Positions 15,359 to 26,847 of a DNA stretch of 64,000 nucleotides are shown piece after piece. How positions within the stretch are numbered: the first letter of the stretch is position 1; the number at the start of each line of letters is the position of its first letter. The DNA is from Flammula alnicola (lineage: Eukaryota > Basidiomycota > Agaricomycetes > Agaricales > Strophariaceae). The stretch covers positions 1-64,000 of the forward strand of contig JADNRV010000022.1 of NCBI GenBank assembly GCA_015499995.1. The letters run 5' to 3'. The notes beneath the pieces were generated by a model that saw only the letters and a program-made list of their open reading frames with translations, did not search any database and was not told the DNA's origin. Position numbers and translations under genes: made by a program.

Positions 15359-15695
15359 ATGCCCCGCATCCCGCGATCTCTCCTCCGCCCGCCCCCAAGA
15401 CTCCCTCTCCTCCAGCGACAAGATTCCTCGCTCGACAAACACCACAACTATCACCACCGCCGCGGATACTTTCCAGCTCTCTTCCAGCCCTCTTCCGCAT
15501 CACACAGCCCGTCACACTCCAGCTGAGCCCACTATACCAGCTCCCTATCCGCTTTGCAGCGCGTGGAACAGAATACCAACCATCACAGCGCAAGCGCAAG
15601 CGTAAACACGGCTTTCTGGCAAGGAAAAGGAGCGTAGGAGGCCGCAAGATTCTCAGCCGTCGCTGGCAAAGGGCAGGAAATATCTCTCTCATTGA
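15359..15695 (+). CDS. MRPL34: Mitochondrial large-subunit ribosomal protein bL34m, two apparent frameshifts
   Basis: Small basic protein of the mitochondrial 54S ribosomal subunit. The C-terminal block is highly characteristic: 'GTEYQPSQRKRKRKHGFLAR', 'KRSVGGRKILSRR', then a TGA at 15693-15695 reached in the frame reading AKGRKYLSH, the canonical L34 ending. The N-terminus from ATG 15359 (MPRIPRSLLRPPP..) is a plausible mitochondrial targeting sequence. Two single-base deficits interrupt the frame: the C5 run at 15392-15396 and a C at 15663. With one extra base at each site the model is about 113 residues, usual for fungal mitochondrial L34 precursors. As sequenced it would miss the proper C-terminus and read on to the right. 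No intron is needed. Confidence 0.85.
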
Positions 15696-16178
15696 TGCTC
15701 AAGTAATTGTCTTCAACCAAATCACGCGTTTTCATACTCACTGTTTCGTGTAGTGTTCAGCGCCATACGTCTATTCGCTTCGAAATCACACCAGTAGATT
15801 GAAGGAACATAAATGATGCAAACCTGCCTACGCGAAAGCTATAGAGTGTCTACTGAAAACAGGTTGTGTACATTGGTCGATAACGAGCGTAAACTAATGA
15901 TAGCGCCTGTCAAACCCCATCCTAGCCTCCCAATAAATAATGAAAATCCTCCAATTCCAGGTATCAGAGACAAGCCGCACTGCTCCTGAAAGGTATAGAG
16001 TTGCAGGGTATAATTAAAAAAATGTCGATATCCGCGTGCCCCTTGAACCAGGACGGACTATCGTTGGTTAGTTTACAATCGGCCGTATGGCAGACGGTGT
16101 GTATGTGTGTGCCCATGGCTCTTGGTATTATGGCGCAAAGGCGAAAGTCATTTCGTGCACAAGATGTGCAAAGAGGAC
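15696..16178. other. Intergenic region between convergent genes
   Basis: About 480 bp separating the 3' ends of bL34m and the Psr1-like gene. It should contain both 3' UTRs. I see no coding potential with recognisable motifs. Confidence 0.5.
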
Positions 16179-17755
16179 CTATCGAGCCCCGTCCAACACT
16201 CCGCGGACGTCCGGGACTGATGTCAAATCAGCTAGGAAGGGTATGAGGTCTGTGAGTTCGGCGTCGTGAGGGTCATTGAACCATGAAGAAACAGGAACAG
16301 CGTTATTGGGATGGAATATGTATGACGCAGGAGAATTGTCCAGGATGATAGTGTCCGCAATAGGCCTTCCAAGTTGAGAGAGATCCTGATGTTGGCTCGT
16401 CAGCAAACGGATTGCTTAAAGTCCAAGATACATTTACTTTGACATAATTCCCTTTATGGTTGTAGCAACTCTCTCGGAATAGCCTATGGGCGACAACGCT
16501 ATGTATATCAAGCTTATCAAGCACTGGGTCTGCATACTGAATTTGACGCATGAGAAGACGAAAATAAATAGAGTGTTTGAAGACATACTTTGCTCAGACT
16601 GGCAGTAAAGACGACGACTTCGTAAATTTCGCCCATCTGTTTCAAGAAATTGTCGACCCCGGGTCGCTTCAAGACATGGAAGTGATGCCAATGATATTCA
16701 ATTTCAACAGGAACGACAAAGTCTGCCTGCTGTACAGCCTATAATCCATTATCAGAAAATTGGCCATCCACATGGAATGGCAGACGAGGTTACCTTGAAG
16801 CTGCTATGTACGAGAGTTTCATCAAGATCGAGGACGAGGCATTTCCTTCCGACATGTTCAGGCGCGATAGGTGGTAGGAGAGGTTTAGGAACACCATCCT
16901 AATTGAGAAAGAAGAGTTTAGAATAAGATGAAACGATGGCAAAAGCAAGACAAACAGGGCCGATTGGGATGCCTGAGCCTCCAGCCTTGATAAGACGTTC
17001 CTCTTCATCCTGTTCATCGGTGATTTGGCGGAGTTCCGCTTCGTCATCGGTAAAGCTAGTGCGATCTGAATCCTCTGAATCGTGAGAATGGGTATGGACG
17101 ATCTCAGTGCCGAGTGAACCTGGGGGTTGCACAGCCCCCGAGGTCATGCCATCTGTCTCATCCTCAGGCAAGAGAGAAGCGCTAACGGGAGGAGTAACGA
17201 CGATATCGGTCTCTGTGGGAGACGGAGGGTTAGATGAGTTGGGTGGGATGGTGAAACCAGCAGCCAGAGGGGGAGAGATATCCAGCTCGTGACCGTTCTG
17301 AGAGTGAGTGATGTCTGATTTCGATAGGTCTTTGAGGGCAAAGGAGGGATGAGTGTCGGATGACTCTGAAGGAGGAAGAGGAGTATCTGGAGCCGAGACA
17401 CAAGGAACGACTTTTGTGACGACTCTGGAGAGAAAAGAGGGTCTGGATCTGGATGGACCGGGAGGAGACTTTACAAGGGAATGGGTGGTAGAAGACAAAG
17501 CGCCCGCAGAAGCAGTTGCCTTGCGGCGGTAGAAGGGCACGCGGCGATTAGTGCCGGTCAAAGTAGTGTTTAAGGAGCCCTGCTCCCTGTCTGGATCATC
17601 AACGTGGGTATCGGGGAAAGGCACTCGGAGTCGGTAGTTGGACCAGCAGTAGGAACAGGAGTGGGCTGTTTTTCAGCTTTTCTTGAGGAAGAAGTAGAGA
17701 ATAGTCTGTGGCGGAGAGACTGTTTTTGAGGGGGGGAAGGCGGCGAGGGCGCCAT
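16179..17755 (-). CDS. PSR1: FCP1/SCP-type phosphatase, Psr1/Psr2-like
   Basis: HAD-superfamily Ser/Thr phosphatase of the small-CTD-phosphatase group. In yeast, Psr1 and Psr2 sit at the plasma membrane and act in the general and sodium stress responses. The catalytic motif DxDxT is in '[16 protein letters not shown]'; then come '[20 protein letters not shown]', '[11 protein letters not shown]', '[20 protein letters not shown]' and '[20 protein letters not shown]', ending in '[16 protein letters not shown]'. The order and spacing match Psr1-type proteins. The N-terminal half from ATG 17755 is long, Ser/Pro/Thr-rich and probably disordered. One apparent missing base near 17625-17640 separates the first 45 or so codons from the rest. 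Introns lie in the catalytic half. Yeast Psr1 is palmitoylated at N-terminal cysteines; no such Cys cluster is seen here. Confidence 0.88.
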
Positions 17756-17856
17756 GAGAGGGAAGACAACAAGGCACTATTGGCGCTCAGCATGCAAGGC
17801 ACGAGGGTCGCGTGACAAAAAACAGCATCACGTGTGAGTGACAGTGACAAGGGTTG

Positions 17857-18776
17857 ATGACTTTCTCTCGTGTCTTACATACTCAAGCTCTGACTAATAC
17901 AATGCTATCCTTCACGTCTGTAGGCCAATCCTCCCCTGATGCTGCTCAGAATATTCAGACTATGCGTCTGCGCGATGATCCTCCTCCCATAACGCAACAA
18001 CAACAGCGCAACCCAAAGAAGCGCAAAACTCCCCCAAATTCTACAGATCAACAACAACAGCAGCAGCAACAACCACCCCAACAGCAGCAGCAGAACCCCC
18101 AACAGCAACAACAACAACAGCAGCAGCAGCAGCAGAATAACCCACAGCAGCCGCCCCAACAACTCCAGCATGTTCTTCCACCCCCACACGCTTTAATGCA
18201 TCCTATCCCCGGCCCAATGCCCCCAGGCTTCCCATATGCCCCCGCAGACTACACCCCTGGAGGCATGCCCACCGCCCTTCCCCATCCCGGCGTCCAAATG
18301 CAGCAGCAACAACAGCAACCGCAGCAATCCCAATCGCCCCCGCCTTCCGCCAACCAACGAGCCCTGAGCTCGACCAAACGCGCCGAGCAGAACAGAAAGG
18401 CCCAACGCGCATTCCGCGAGCGGAGAGATCAGTTCGTATAATTTACCCACCTCGTTTAAAACCACCTTTATTGACATTCTTATCTAGGCATGTCAAGGCT
18501 CTCGAGTCCAGATCCCAGCTGCTTGACGCTGCCCTAGCATCCGCAGACGAAGCAAACAGGCGCTGGGAAGAATGCAGAGCCTTGGTCGACCAGCTTCGTG
18601 TCGAAAATGCCGCCCTACGCGCTGCACTCGGTCAAGCACACTTGTTGCCTTCCAATCCCAACCCCCAGCAGATCATTCATAACGGCACACAACCAGATGA
18701 TCCAAAGCCCGCAGAGTCCTCGGGTGAGACAAAGAATGACGCAGCAGAGAAGGCGCCAGACCAGAATATCGCCTGA
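17857..18776 (+). CDS. bZIP transcription factor, Yap1/Pap1 class, with polyglutamine tracts
   Basis: Nuclear DNA-binding protein. The basic region 'KRAEQNRKAQRAFRERRDQ' has the NxxAQxxFR signature of fungal Yap/Pap1 bZIPs. An intron with donor GTTCGT just after it (about 18432-18487) then joins 'HVKALESRSQLLDAALASAD', giving a short leucine-zipper-like coiled coil. N-terminal to the bZIP are two Gln-rich tracts (about 18047-18145 and 18298-18330) with a Pro/Met-rich linker. The stop TGA is at 18774-18776. The start is uncertain: ATG 17857 is the most upstream, but in-frame ATGs (MLSFTS.., MRLRDD..) and a possible 5' intron ending near 17923 make a later start possible. No Cys-rich redox domain of the Yap1 C-terminus is visible. 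The target genes cannot be told. Confidence 0.85.
18047..18145 (+). repeat. CAA/CAG tract (polyglutamine-coding)
   Basis: Impure CAA/CAG repeat coding for Gln runs broken by Pro and Asn in the bZIP gene. Such tracts vary in length between strains and are a common source of assembly differences. Confidence 0.9.
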
Positions 18777-19405
18777 TGGATTCCTGTAGCCCCGTCCCCT
18801 CTCGGTGGCGGATTCTTCCTTTTTTTCTTGTCGCTAGTATTGCCTTCGTGTATATAAATAATGAAATCCGTAAAGACTTTGCCTTGATATGCGTAGAATA
18901 GCCTGTATGTCGTGATTCAGCGTTTGGTGTTTGTCGTGGTCTTTGATCAGCTAGAGAATTTTATGTAACGTTCTTTGTCAACATCTTTGTCATCCGAGAA
19001 ACAGGAAACAATCGTGACAGAGTACCAGATGACCAACTAAATCCTCTTGCAATATTACCTCTCGATAATGGTCGCGGACAATCGCGGAATAGTCCTGCTG
19101 CACCCTATCTATGCCCGAATGGGTCTTCTCTGTGGAGGTACCGCACACCTTGTCAATGAAGTGCAGTCTACAATGTGAAACATATTCAATGATAGTGATT
19201 GTATTTCCTACCAAGGCTACAAACTGAAGGGCAGTTTCCTACGTATTTTTTTGGCTGTCGTCCGCTTGAAATTGGCGCTCGCAGTTCTTCAAAACTTCGT
19301 GCGATCAATACGGGCTCTCGGCCATGTATGAAACTACCGTTTACAAACCAAACCTCATGTACGTTAATCTCTGCCGTTAGGAAAAGTAGCTGCATGGAAT
19401 TATAT
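18777..19405. other. Intergenic region between convergent genes
   Basis: About 630 bp between the bZIP stop and the SET-domain gene stop. The first 150 bp look like an AT-rich 3' UTR. No gene-like signal was found in the rest. Confidence 0.5.
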
Positions 19406-21692
19406 TCAATGTAAATACTCGAGGACCATGCGAGATGAGCTAAGTACATATCGAAGAAAGCGATTTGCAACTAGGCCATGAACACTCATCGGTCCCCTTC
19501 CTCTTTTTCCTACCCTCTCCGCCGTCTTTCTCTGCCTTTCTCTTGCCTTTGCCACAGCACTCTCCTTCTCCTTCTCCTGCTTCTCGGCCAACTCTATACT
19601 CTGCAGCATCTCCGTTGTCTTGGCTCGAAACATCTCCAACACCCGCTTCTCGCCCATCCGCACCACTAATGCGTGTCGCTGATTCAGACTGAGTGCGTCG
19701 ATCGACTTGGCGAGCTCGGTATCTTCCTGTGAGTATAAAATAAAAAAGAAGTTATGATCCAAGGAAAATCTTAAATGCAAAAATCAACACAAAACGCGTA
19801 CCTCCAAAGTAGTAGGATACGCCGCCAGCCTCCTTTTCAGTGCCTCTTGTACAATCCACAGGGTGTCTGCGTCTGCTTTAGGTTTGGGTAATTTGCCTTT
19901 TGATTTTGCGCGATCCCATTCGTCATCAGAGCGGAGCAACCTGGTAAACGCAAGCAATGCTGGTGGTATATCAACCGAAGAAAATGATGGCAAGGCTTCA
20001 AGGCGAAGACACTGGGCAAGACGAGAGAAGTGTAAGCACTGAACGGAGGGACTGAAGAAAAATCACAAGAAAATAAACGCACTCATCGCCTCCTTCCTCA
20101 GCCACCAGTCAATTCTCTCTTCCATATCATCCAATTTGACTTCGGTACCAGGCACTGCACCAGCAGGTCTGCTCGTAATTCTGCAACGTCGCCTGGGTTG
20201 CCAAACCCGCCATTCGGTAGTGGGAGGTAGTCAATGTGCCCATAGGCGCGCAACAGTTCGGCATTTGGAAGATCACCGTATGTATTCCACTAAACATTAA
20301 CGCCATAAAAATAGGGCAGAGCCAGAAAATAAAAGGACGTACATTTGTTCTCCTGCTTTTATAGGCTTCGTAGAAACCATTTTAAGGCAATCTGGTTCAT
20401 AGAATAGCTTGACCTGACAAGATGACCCCGGTCGTTACTGAATTCAAGCATTTAAAATTAAGGAACCCACATTTTCAGTTTCGTACCGCGCATTTAGGAT
20501 ATCCGCGAGAGGTATCATGACTACTTCAGCAGCGACTTCTTCGTGTCGTCTTCATCCTCCTCGTCGGGGCCATGGCCACCTTCCCTTTCGTGTGCGTGAT
20601 TCTCGTGTTCTTCCGTGTGAGTTTCTTGAGCACTGGGCGCGTCGACGTCCATGGCACTGCCTATACTAGTATTGGCCACATCGATATCATCAGCAGAGGT
20701 TTCTTCGGGGAGTTTTTCTTCTTCTTCGTCTTCTTGCACTTCTTCCCTTTCCAAAGTAAAACTACGCGAAAGAATGCGACTGCCCATGAGGTGGTACGTC
20801 TCTAGAGAGTAGCGCGTAGGGATATCTTCTTTCACGAACAGATCCGGGCGACTCTACAATGATTGAATAAATAACCAATGTTCCATATTTTATATCGGGC
20901 GGGAGACTTACATGGACGGCGGGCAGGACCTTCTCATTGTAATCTTTCTCTGCCTGGTCTCTTCCTAATTTTTCTGATCAAAAGAATAAGCGTTAATCCT
21001 CGTCGTACCGTTGAAAAGAAGTTGGTTGCTGAACCAACCTACCACAGAGGTACCCTGAAGTTCAGCAAGGTCTACATCGTTCCAGAACATAGGTGTATCG
21101 AATGTCGACGGAAGAATATCTAAGTATTCCAATAAGCAATGCGGAAGACGAAACATAAATTTACGTACCAAGATAAGCACTCCATTTCGAAGCAGACCCC
21201 TGCGCCGCCTCCCACATCATGCAGAGAATAAGGCCTGACCAACCCTCATGCAGCCGAACCCTCTCCATGCATCCATCCCGAACCTGGAGGGCAGCACACT
21301 CGTCCGCGTTGACAAAACGAGGGAACGAGGGATTGAAAATACTGTATGTCCTTCCTTTCTTGCATGCGGTACGTTAACATGACATAAATAAGTTGATGGT
21401 TAGTGGGTTTACTGACTGGAATGTCTCTCAGTGCTACGGCTCCACGACCACCTTCGGAAAGAGGTAATTGAATGACATCCATTGAGGCAGTGTCGATGTA
21501 TCCATTGTGTGACTGGAACCAGGAGAAGAACGACTGAATTTCTGGAGACCATTGCAGAACCGAACTAAATTTTTTTCTTCTTGTTGCACGTGTATATGAT
21601 AGGCGTGGGAAGATTTCTGCTGACTTGATTGATGATTCAACTGTTTCTTGACTCGGCTCAGACCACCATCTCGTCGCTAGCAATGACTTCAA
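19406..21692 (-). CDS. SET-domain lysine methyltransferase, SETD6/Rkm4-like, with apparent frameshifts
   Basis: Non-histone lysine methyltransferase of the Rubisco-LSMT/SETD6 type. Yeast Rkm4 methylates ribosomal protein Rpl42; human SETD6 modifies RelA. In order: 'FFSWFQSHNGYIDTASMDV', 'GGRGAVALRDIP', 'HTVFSIPRSLVLSTRTSVLP', 'HEGWSGLILCMMWEAAQGSA', 'SFDTPMFWNDVDLAELQGTS', an acidic insert, then 'VMIPLADILNARYETENV', 'LFYEPDCLKMVS' and 'WNTYGDLPNAELLRAYGH', followed by the Rubis-subs-bind region. The NAR and WNTYGDLPN motifs are those that bind AdoMet and substrate. Frame is lost near 20544, 20969-20973 (T5) and 21268; one base at each site restores it. The start is unsure. ATG 21692 would overlap the start of the divergent Spp2-like gene by 11 bp, so a downstream start (for example ATG 21640 with splicing) is possible. 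Confidence 0.8.
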
Positions 21693-23078
21693 AAGTCTCT
21701 TTTACTATTCGCAGGCCGACACCAGTCTCGAGGGCAGCATCTTCGGGACCAGACTCGGATGCAGGGTCCTCCTTCAAAGTCCCGTCACTTCCTCCCCATA
21801 TTTCCGCCAACGAACCCACCCCTCTTGGAAGCCCCTCGCCAGGAGTGCAGCATCCTCACCTCACCCAGCACGGCCCAAACCGTCTCCAGAGGACACGACT
21901 ACGACTCGAGCGATGCGGAAAGCGCCAACGAGGACGAACTCGTGACTGGCTTTGACAGATTTGGCGTTCAGCGGTGTGTTTCTTTCGCTTCTAAAGGAAT
22001 GCAGTTTTTTCAACTCACAGCAGTACTGGATGAAAACAGATTAAATGGTGAGAAGAAGGCTGCTGCTAAACCTCTCGTCATACCTGCCTTGAAAAACAAG
22101 GATTGGCGGGAACTGGCCCGTAAGCGGCGCGGCGCACCACATATGTCCCCCTTCCGCTGCTGCAGTGACAGGGAAGGATGGAAGCGTCGGTGGTCTTGGG
22201 ACGAGGACACCATCAATTCTGGTCCTGTCCTATCGGGCTTACAGGTGAAAACAAGGACACTTTTACGTCAAGATGGCCAAATCGTCTACGAGGAGGAAGA
22301 CATCAAGATGGAAGTCGTCGAGGAGGAGACAGAGGATCAGAAGGCCCTACGAGCCATTCTCGCCGAGTCTAGCGGAGAAGTCTTCATGAAGGCCCCCGTC
22401 ATCGATATAATCCCGACACCGGTTTCCGAAGAAGACGCATTGAAACAAGACGTCGAGGAACTTCCCGACGTCGCTACTCTAGAAGACTACGCCCGCGTCC
22501 CTGTGTCTCAGTTCGGTGCTGCCCTCTTGCGTGGAATGGGATGGAAAGAAGGGACGGCAGCAACTCGAAAGCCAGGTAAAGGTTTAGTGGAGCCCTACAT
22601 CCCAGCTGCCCGTCCAGCCCTCCTAGGCATCGGCGCCAAGGAACAGGAGGTGTACGATGACGGCAGCAAGAAAAACAGCAAGAGCAGACGACCAGAACGT
22701 CGTTACGTACCCATCATCAGGCAAGAGCGGGCAGACACTGGGTCGCCTAGCGGTGGCTCTCGTGATAGGAGAGAAAGGTCTCGTTCGCCTCGACGCTCTG
22801 CCACCTCTTCAAGGCGCGCTTCACCCGATCGTCACGAAACCAGTGGAAGCTCGAGCAGGCGGCGATATGACGATGATCGTGACGTGGATATGGACAAACG
22901 ACGCAGTGACGATAGGGACCGACGTCGAAATGACGACAGAGAGAAAGAACGAGACCGCGGACGCGACCAGGATCGAGATAGGCGCCGAGGTGATGATAGA
23001 GATAGACGACGCGATGATGGTCGAGATAGACCAGAGAGAAAAGATTGTGATTCGAGTAAGAGGAAGAGAGATTACTGA
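21682..23078 (+). CDS. SPP2: Spp2-like splicing factor (G-patch/KOW family), with apparent frameshifts
   Basis: Nuclear pre-mRNA splicing factor; Spp2 binds and activates the DEAH ATPase Prp2 before the first splicing step. Recognisable parts are 'VSFTIRRPTPVSRAA' at the start, 'DELVTGFDRFGVQR', 'KPLVIPALKNKDWRELARKR', 'AAAVTGKDGSVGGLG', 'DTINSGPVLSGLQVK', and the Spp2/G-patch core 'VPVSQFGAALLRGMGWKEG' with 'GLVEPYIPAARPALLGIGA'. The tail is a long Arg/Asp/Ser repeat (RDRD, RRRD), as in RS-like splicing proteins. An intron lies near 21975-22031. Four single-base deficits are apparent, near 21855, 22131, 22147-22151 (C5) and 22205; the last three fall within 80 bp. No KOW domain is visible after the G-patch, so it is closer to fungal Spp2 than to human GPKOW. 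Confidence 0.8.
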
Positions 23079-23380
23079 ATTTGCACTTCCTCTTGCTGTG
23101 CAACTGTCCTTCATACCAACCATCTTTTCTTTACGCTTGATGGATTTCTAAAATTGCTGGTTTGCATCCTTGCGCTCAACGGTCTAATTATTTCCATTAC
23201 ACTTAATTATGACAATTCCCTGAATATAGAGTGAGGCTGACATGAAGCCACCTCGTTTCTATTCCCTTGTGATGACAATAAGCACAGTTTACATACAAAA
23301 TGTTGGTAGAATAAATGTGCATGTTAGATACTGTACATCTCCGACCTCAACTCCATCATACAACCCAAGAACTTGGTTGA
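23079..23380. other. Intergenic region between convergent genes
   Basis: About 300 bp of 3' flank between the Spp2-like gene and the coiled-coil gene. No coding signal. Confidence 0.5.
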
Positions 23381-25533
23381 TCAGTACCCCTTGCTCGCCC
23401 CTTTGCCGTTCCTCCTCTTTGACTGTCCATTAGCAGCCTCGGGCAAATTCCATATGGCCGTGCTTGAAGACCCAGGCCGATTCATCCCGCTCGCAGGCGG
23501 TATTGGGACTTGCGCAGCAGAAGACATCGCGCCTGACCAGTCAGGTTCCGGTGGTCGATGCCTGGCAGGCGGGGTGGTCAGTGTATCCCCACTCATAGCC
23601 GAGGAAACAGCATCATCGTCGTCATTCTGATTATTTGAATATCCGCTCTGCCGCGTCGGAGTACGGTACTCGTAGTGCAATGGAGTCACGGTTGGGATAA
23701 CAGGTGGCTCAGTTGAAGCTGGTGGTTGGTAGAAGGACGTGTAGCCTCCTGGAATTCCCGCTGGAGTAGAGGACGATGCATAGGATGGGTCATGGTTTTC
23801 ATTGACCGCGGGCAAAGGAGCACGTTGAGAGGGTGAAGGGCTGGCACCACCACGAGATTCACCAGCCCACAGCGAAGTCATCGAGCCACTGGGTTGCGAC
23901 TGAGAGAACACATTCAAGAACGATGTTAACGTTCGACTGTTGATGGAAAGGAGAAGCAAGCTTACCGGAGGCTGGATTTTGATGTTCGGCGCAGTGCTAG
24001 TGCTTATTTGCGATCGTCGGTCTTGTGCCTGCATCCATGGCTCTGCATAACTAGACCTCGACTGAGGCCTGCGCTGGCTTTGAGTTTCTTCTAAGGCATT
24101 AACGGACGGTGGCCGCTGTTGAACCGAGTTTTCGCTCTACATAGCATGAGCATGCATGCAAATTAGTATAAAGTATTTCACAGAAAAAGTATCATGTATA
24201 GACGAACTCACCATCGAACGTCGATGTCGCATGCTCTGTTGTCCGTTTTCTGACAGCGGATTGGGACTGGCTGTGCCCGCGCTAGTCACTTCTTGAATAA
24301 TGCTCATTGGACTTCGGAGGCCAGGATTATATGGATTGTTGACAATATCGAGCTGCGAGAGAGAAGATGAGTTGGATCCAGACGAAGAATTTCGTCTGTG
24401 CCGAGGTCTGCGTTGTTGTGGTGTATATGAACGAGGCGGTATAGGAAGCGGTTCCTGGCTAGAGTTGCTAGTTTCGGACATTGCTGGAAGAGCCGACACA
24501 GGACGCTCGGGCGTTCGAGTGAATTCATGAGGAGGAGGAAGGCGAATCCTTTGGTCGGCATCCAAGGTTGGAATGAGATTATCAGGTGGGACCACGACGT
24601 TGGGCATCCGTGGAGCAGGGGTGATAGTTCGGACGCTTATTGGCCTAATGTTTTCAGAAGGATGTAAGCTGGGTGGTGCCGTCGGTGGATTGAAGGGAAG
24701 GGGGTTAGAGGGAAGGGGGACAGGAATAGGAGAGGGAGAAGGATGAGGACGGGTTGTTGCTCTTGAACGTCTTGAATGCTGGCTAGGCGCGATGGATTGA
24801 GGGCGAGGTGGCTGTTGGTATGAAGGATGGTCACTCTCTGGAGAGGACGATCGGCTCTCGTCCAGAGAGTATTCATCTTCGTCCACAGCATCTTCTTGGT
24901 CTTCTTCTTCTTCAGGTGGCATTGGGCCATCTCTTATAGCAAGATCCCTGCCTCGGTCCAAGCCCTCCTGCAAGCCCAGTCTCCAGGCCTCTTCACGCGC
25001 GGCTTGTATTAGGAGAGTCTCGTTCAGTTGACGCGCCTTATTTCGGTTCTTGGCAGCTTCCTTCTCTGCGGTGTGCCTCTGTCTGTCTACAATTCCGATG
25101 ACATCTTGGGCGCGGTAAATTTCTCTCTGAGCAGTGTCCAGCTGTATCCTGTAAAGTCTGGAGAACAATGAGCGCCGGGAGAATTAAACGATCGGGAGCG
25201 AACCGACCTGAGCTCTTCTTTTGCTCGGCCAGCGTCTCGCAGAGCCAAAAGTCTGGCGTCATTGACGGCCTTCAAGTGGGCGGTCACTTCCCTGAGCTTT
25301 CTCTCAGCATTGTCGGCTCTTCGTCTCTCGTCCTCAACCTGGCCCCGTAGTATCTTGACAGTGCGCTTGATTTCTTCCTCTAGAGACTCTCTGGAAGCAC
25401 GACTCGAACGTCGACGAGATCTGCTATCATCTGTACTCGGCCTAGAGATAGCTGAGGCAGACGGAATAGTGTGGATGGAAGGATTTGTACTGGGCACTGG
25501 CAAAGGAGGCAAGCTCCGGTCGTCAGGCTCCAT
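23381..25533 (-). CDS. Hypothetical coiled-coil protein with disordered Pro/Ser-rich C-terminus
   Basis: I do not recognise a named family. The start ATG at 25533 gives 'MEPDDRSLPPLPVPS', followed by a Ser/Arg-rich patch. A strongly heptad-like coiled coil follows: 'SLEEEIKRTVKILRGQVEDE', 'ADNAERKLREVTAHLKAVND', 'TAQREIYRAQDVIGIVDRQ' and 'EKEAAKNRNKARQLNETLL'. After 'AWRLGLQEGLDRGRDLAIRD' comes an acidic segment and then about 350 residues of low-complexity Pro/Ser/Gln sequence, ending in a basic tail (SKRRNGKGASKGY). Introns lie near 25147-25207, 24132-24208 and 23903-23960. The frame is kept. The layout resembles scaffold or septation/polarity proteins of basidiomycetes, but that is a guess. 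Confidence 0.75.
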
Positions 25534-26847
25534 GAGCGCTAGTGGCTCGTGGTGATCGAAAGCAACTCAATTTCAGCTGCACAGCCCCACCCTCGACCAA
25601 ACCATGTGCGCTTATTACTCCACCGCCTTGCCGATGTTGCCATTGACTCTGAGTCGGAAGTTTGGAATACGAATGAGGTCATTGGTGCCGGACTTGGATG
25701 AACGTGGGTGAGATGGAAGCAACGTTTTTTTTTCGGAGGCTGCGTTATTACCATGCCTGCAAGCAGAGTGCGGCATGTTTTCCGCGTCAAACATGTGCTC
25801 TCAAAACGTGTACGCAGTACTACTAGCCTCTAGTAAATATGGCGCGTCGGGCGACGCATTGTAATTTATCTCACCACGAATCCTGGTCCCCTCTCGATTC
25901 AGAGTCAGAAAACACTTGCAATTGGAAAACACCTCAATGTACTTAATTGATACATTATCGTTCTTGAACCGAGAAGCTGATCCTGTCGTTGACGAAAATA
26001 CACCACCGAATATGGGTATTATTCGTATATGCTTCATAGCGTTAGTTGGGGTTATGCTTTCGTCATTGCCCTGTCTGGCAGTGGCGGGCGGCAGGCTATG
26101 TGACTGTCAAAACAATATCATATCCGAGCATGCCTTCACACACTAAGTGCGCCAACAACGTGTTATAGCGCATTGGCGTTAATACTGACTTGGATAATGT
26201 GGCCAAGGAATATCAATCCGAACAGGACCGGATTGTGTTGCGGAAGTCGGGACTCGGAACTTTCGCCTGTTCTTTTTTTTTGTTCCGTGTCAATGTTTGT
26301 TCATGTCCCGTACTTTCGTTCCCCCTCAGACTCAGATATCCTGCACTCTTTAGCTCATACGTGAGCCCAATCTACTAGATCACTAGGGGTATTCAAGGGC
26401 ATCCACCTCTTTCTGGAAATGAAGTGCCACTGACCGACACCAAACTTGAGCTTGGTTGAATTGCAGTGGGTTGCAGGCTGTTGCAGGGACACTTTTGGAA
26501 TGACGGATGGGAAATGCCCCGTCTCGAGCTCTGGTCATCGCCCCGCTCTGCTTCAATTCCTTGCATTCCTTGCTTTGCTCCACCAAAATACACGTTCTAA
26601 CACATTGCCCATGTAGCGCGCATTTAAAGTTATTACACACAGCAATGGAGACTTGCCTTGCTTTGCTGAACGGACTTATCACAGCCTCTAGATCTCGATC
26701 GTCAAGTACAGTATAAGATGCGATTGAAGCTTGTGCTTGAAGGCTTATTTCTCCACTGTACCCCATTCCATCCCACTTCAGGCACCTACTCGAGTCATTA
26801 TCCATCCACCTACTCTTTCCTTTCCAGCCCGTTTCCCCCCTTGCAAC
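25534..26847. other. Gene-free region of 1.3 kb
   Basis: Separates the divergent coiled-coil and metacaspase genes. It is the largest gap in the left half. The longest open frame (minus, 26383-27018) runs antisense into the first metacaspase exon and shows no family motif. No tRNA or transposon end was recognised. Confidence 0.5.

Noticed and set aside
17905..18189. Leucine-run open frame on the minus strand, looking like a membrane protein
   Set aside because: It is the antisense reading of the CAA/CAG glutamine tract of the bZIP gene.
25534..26847. Possible retroelement or tRNA gene in the 1.3-kb gap
   Set aside because: No polymerase, integrase, LTR or tRNA box sequence could be recognised on either strand.
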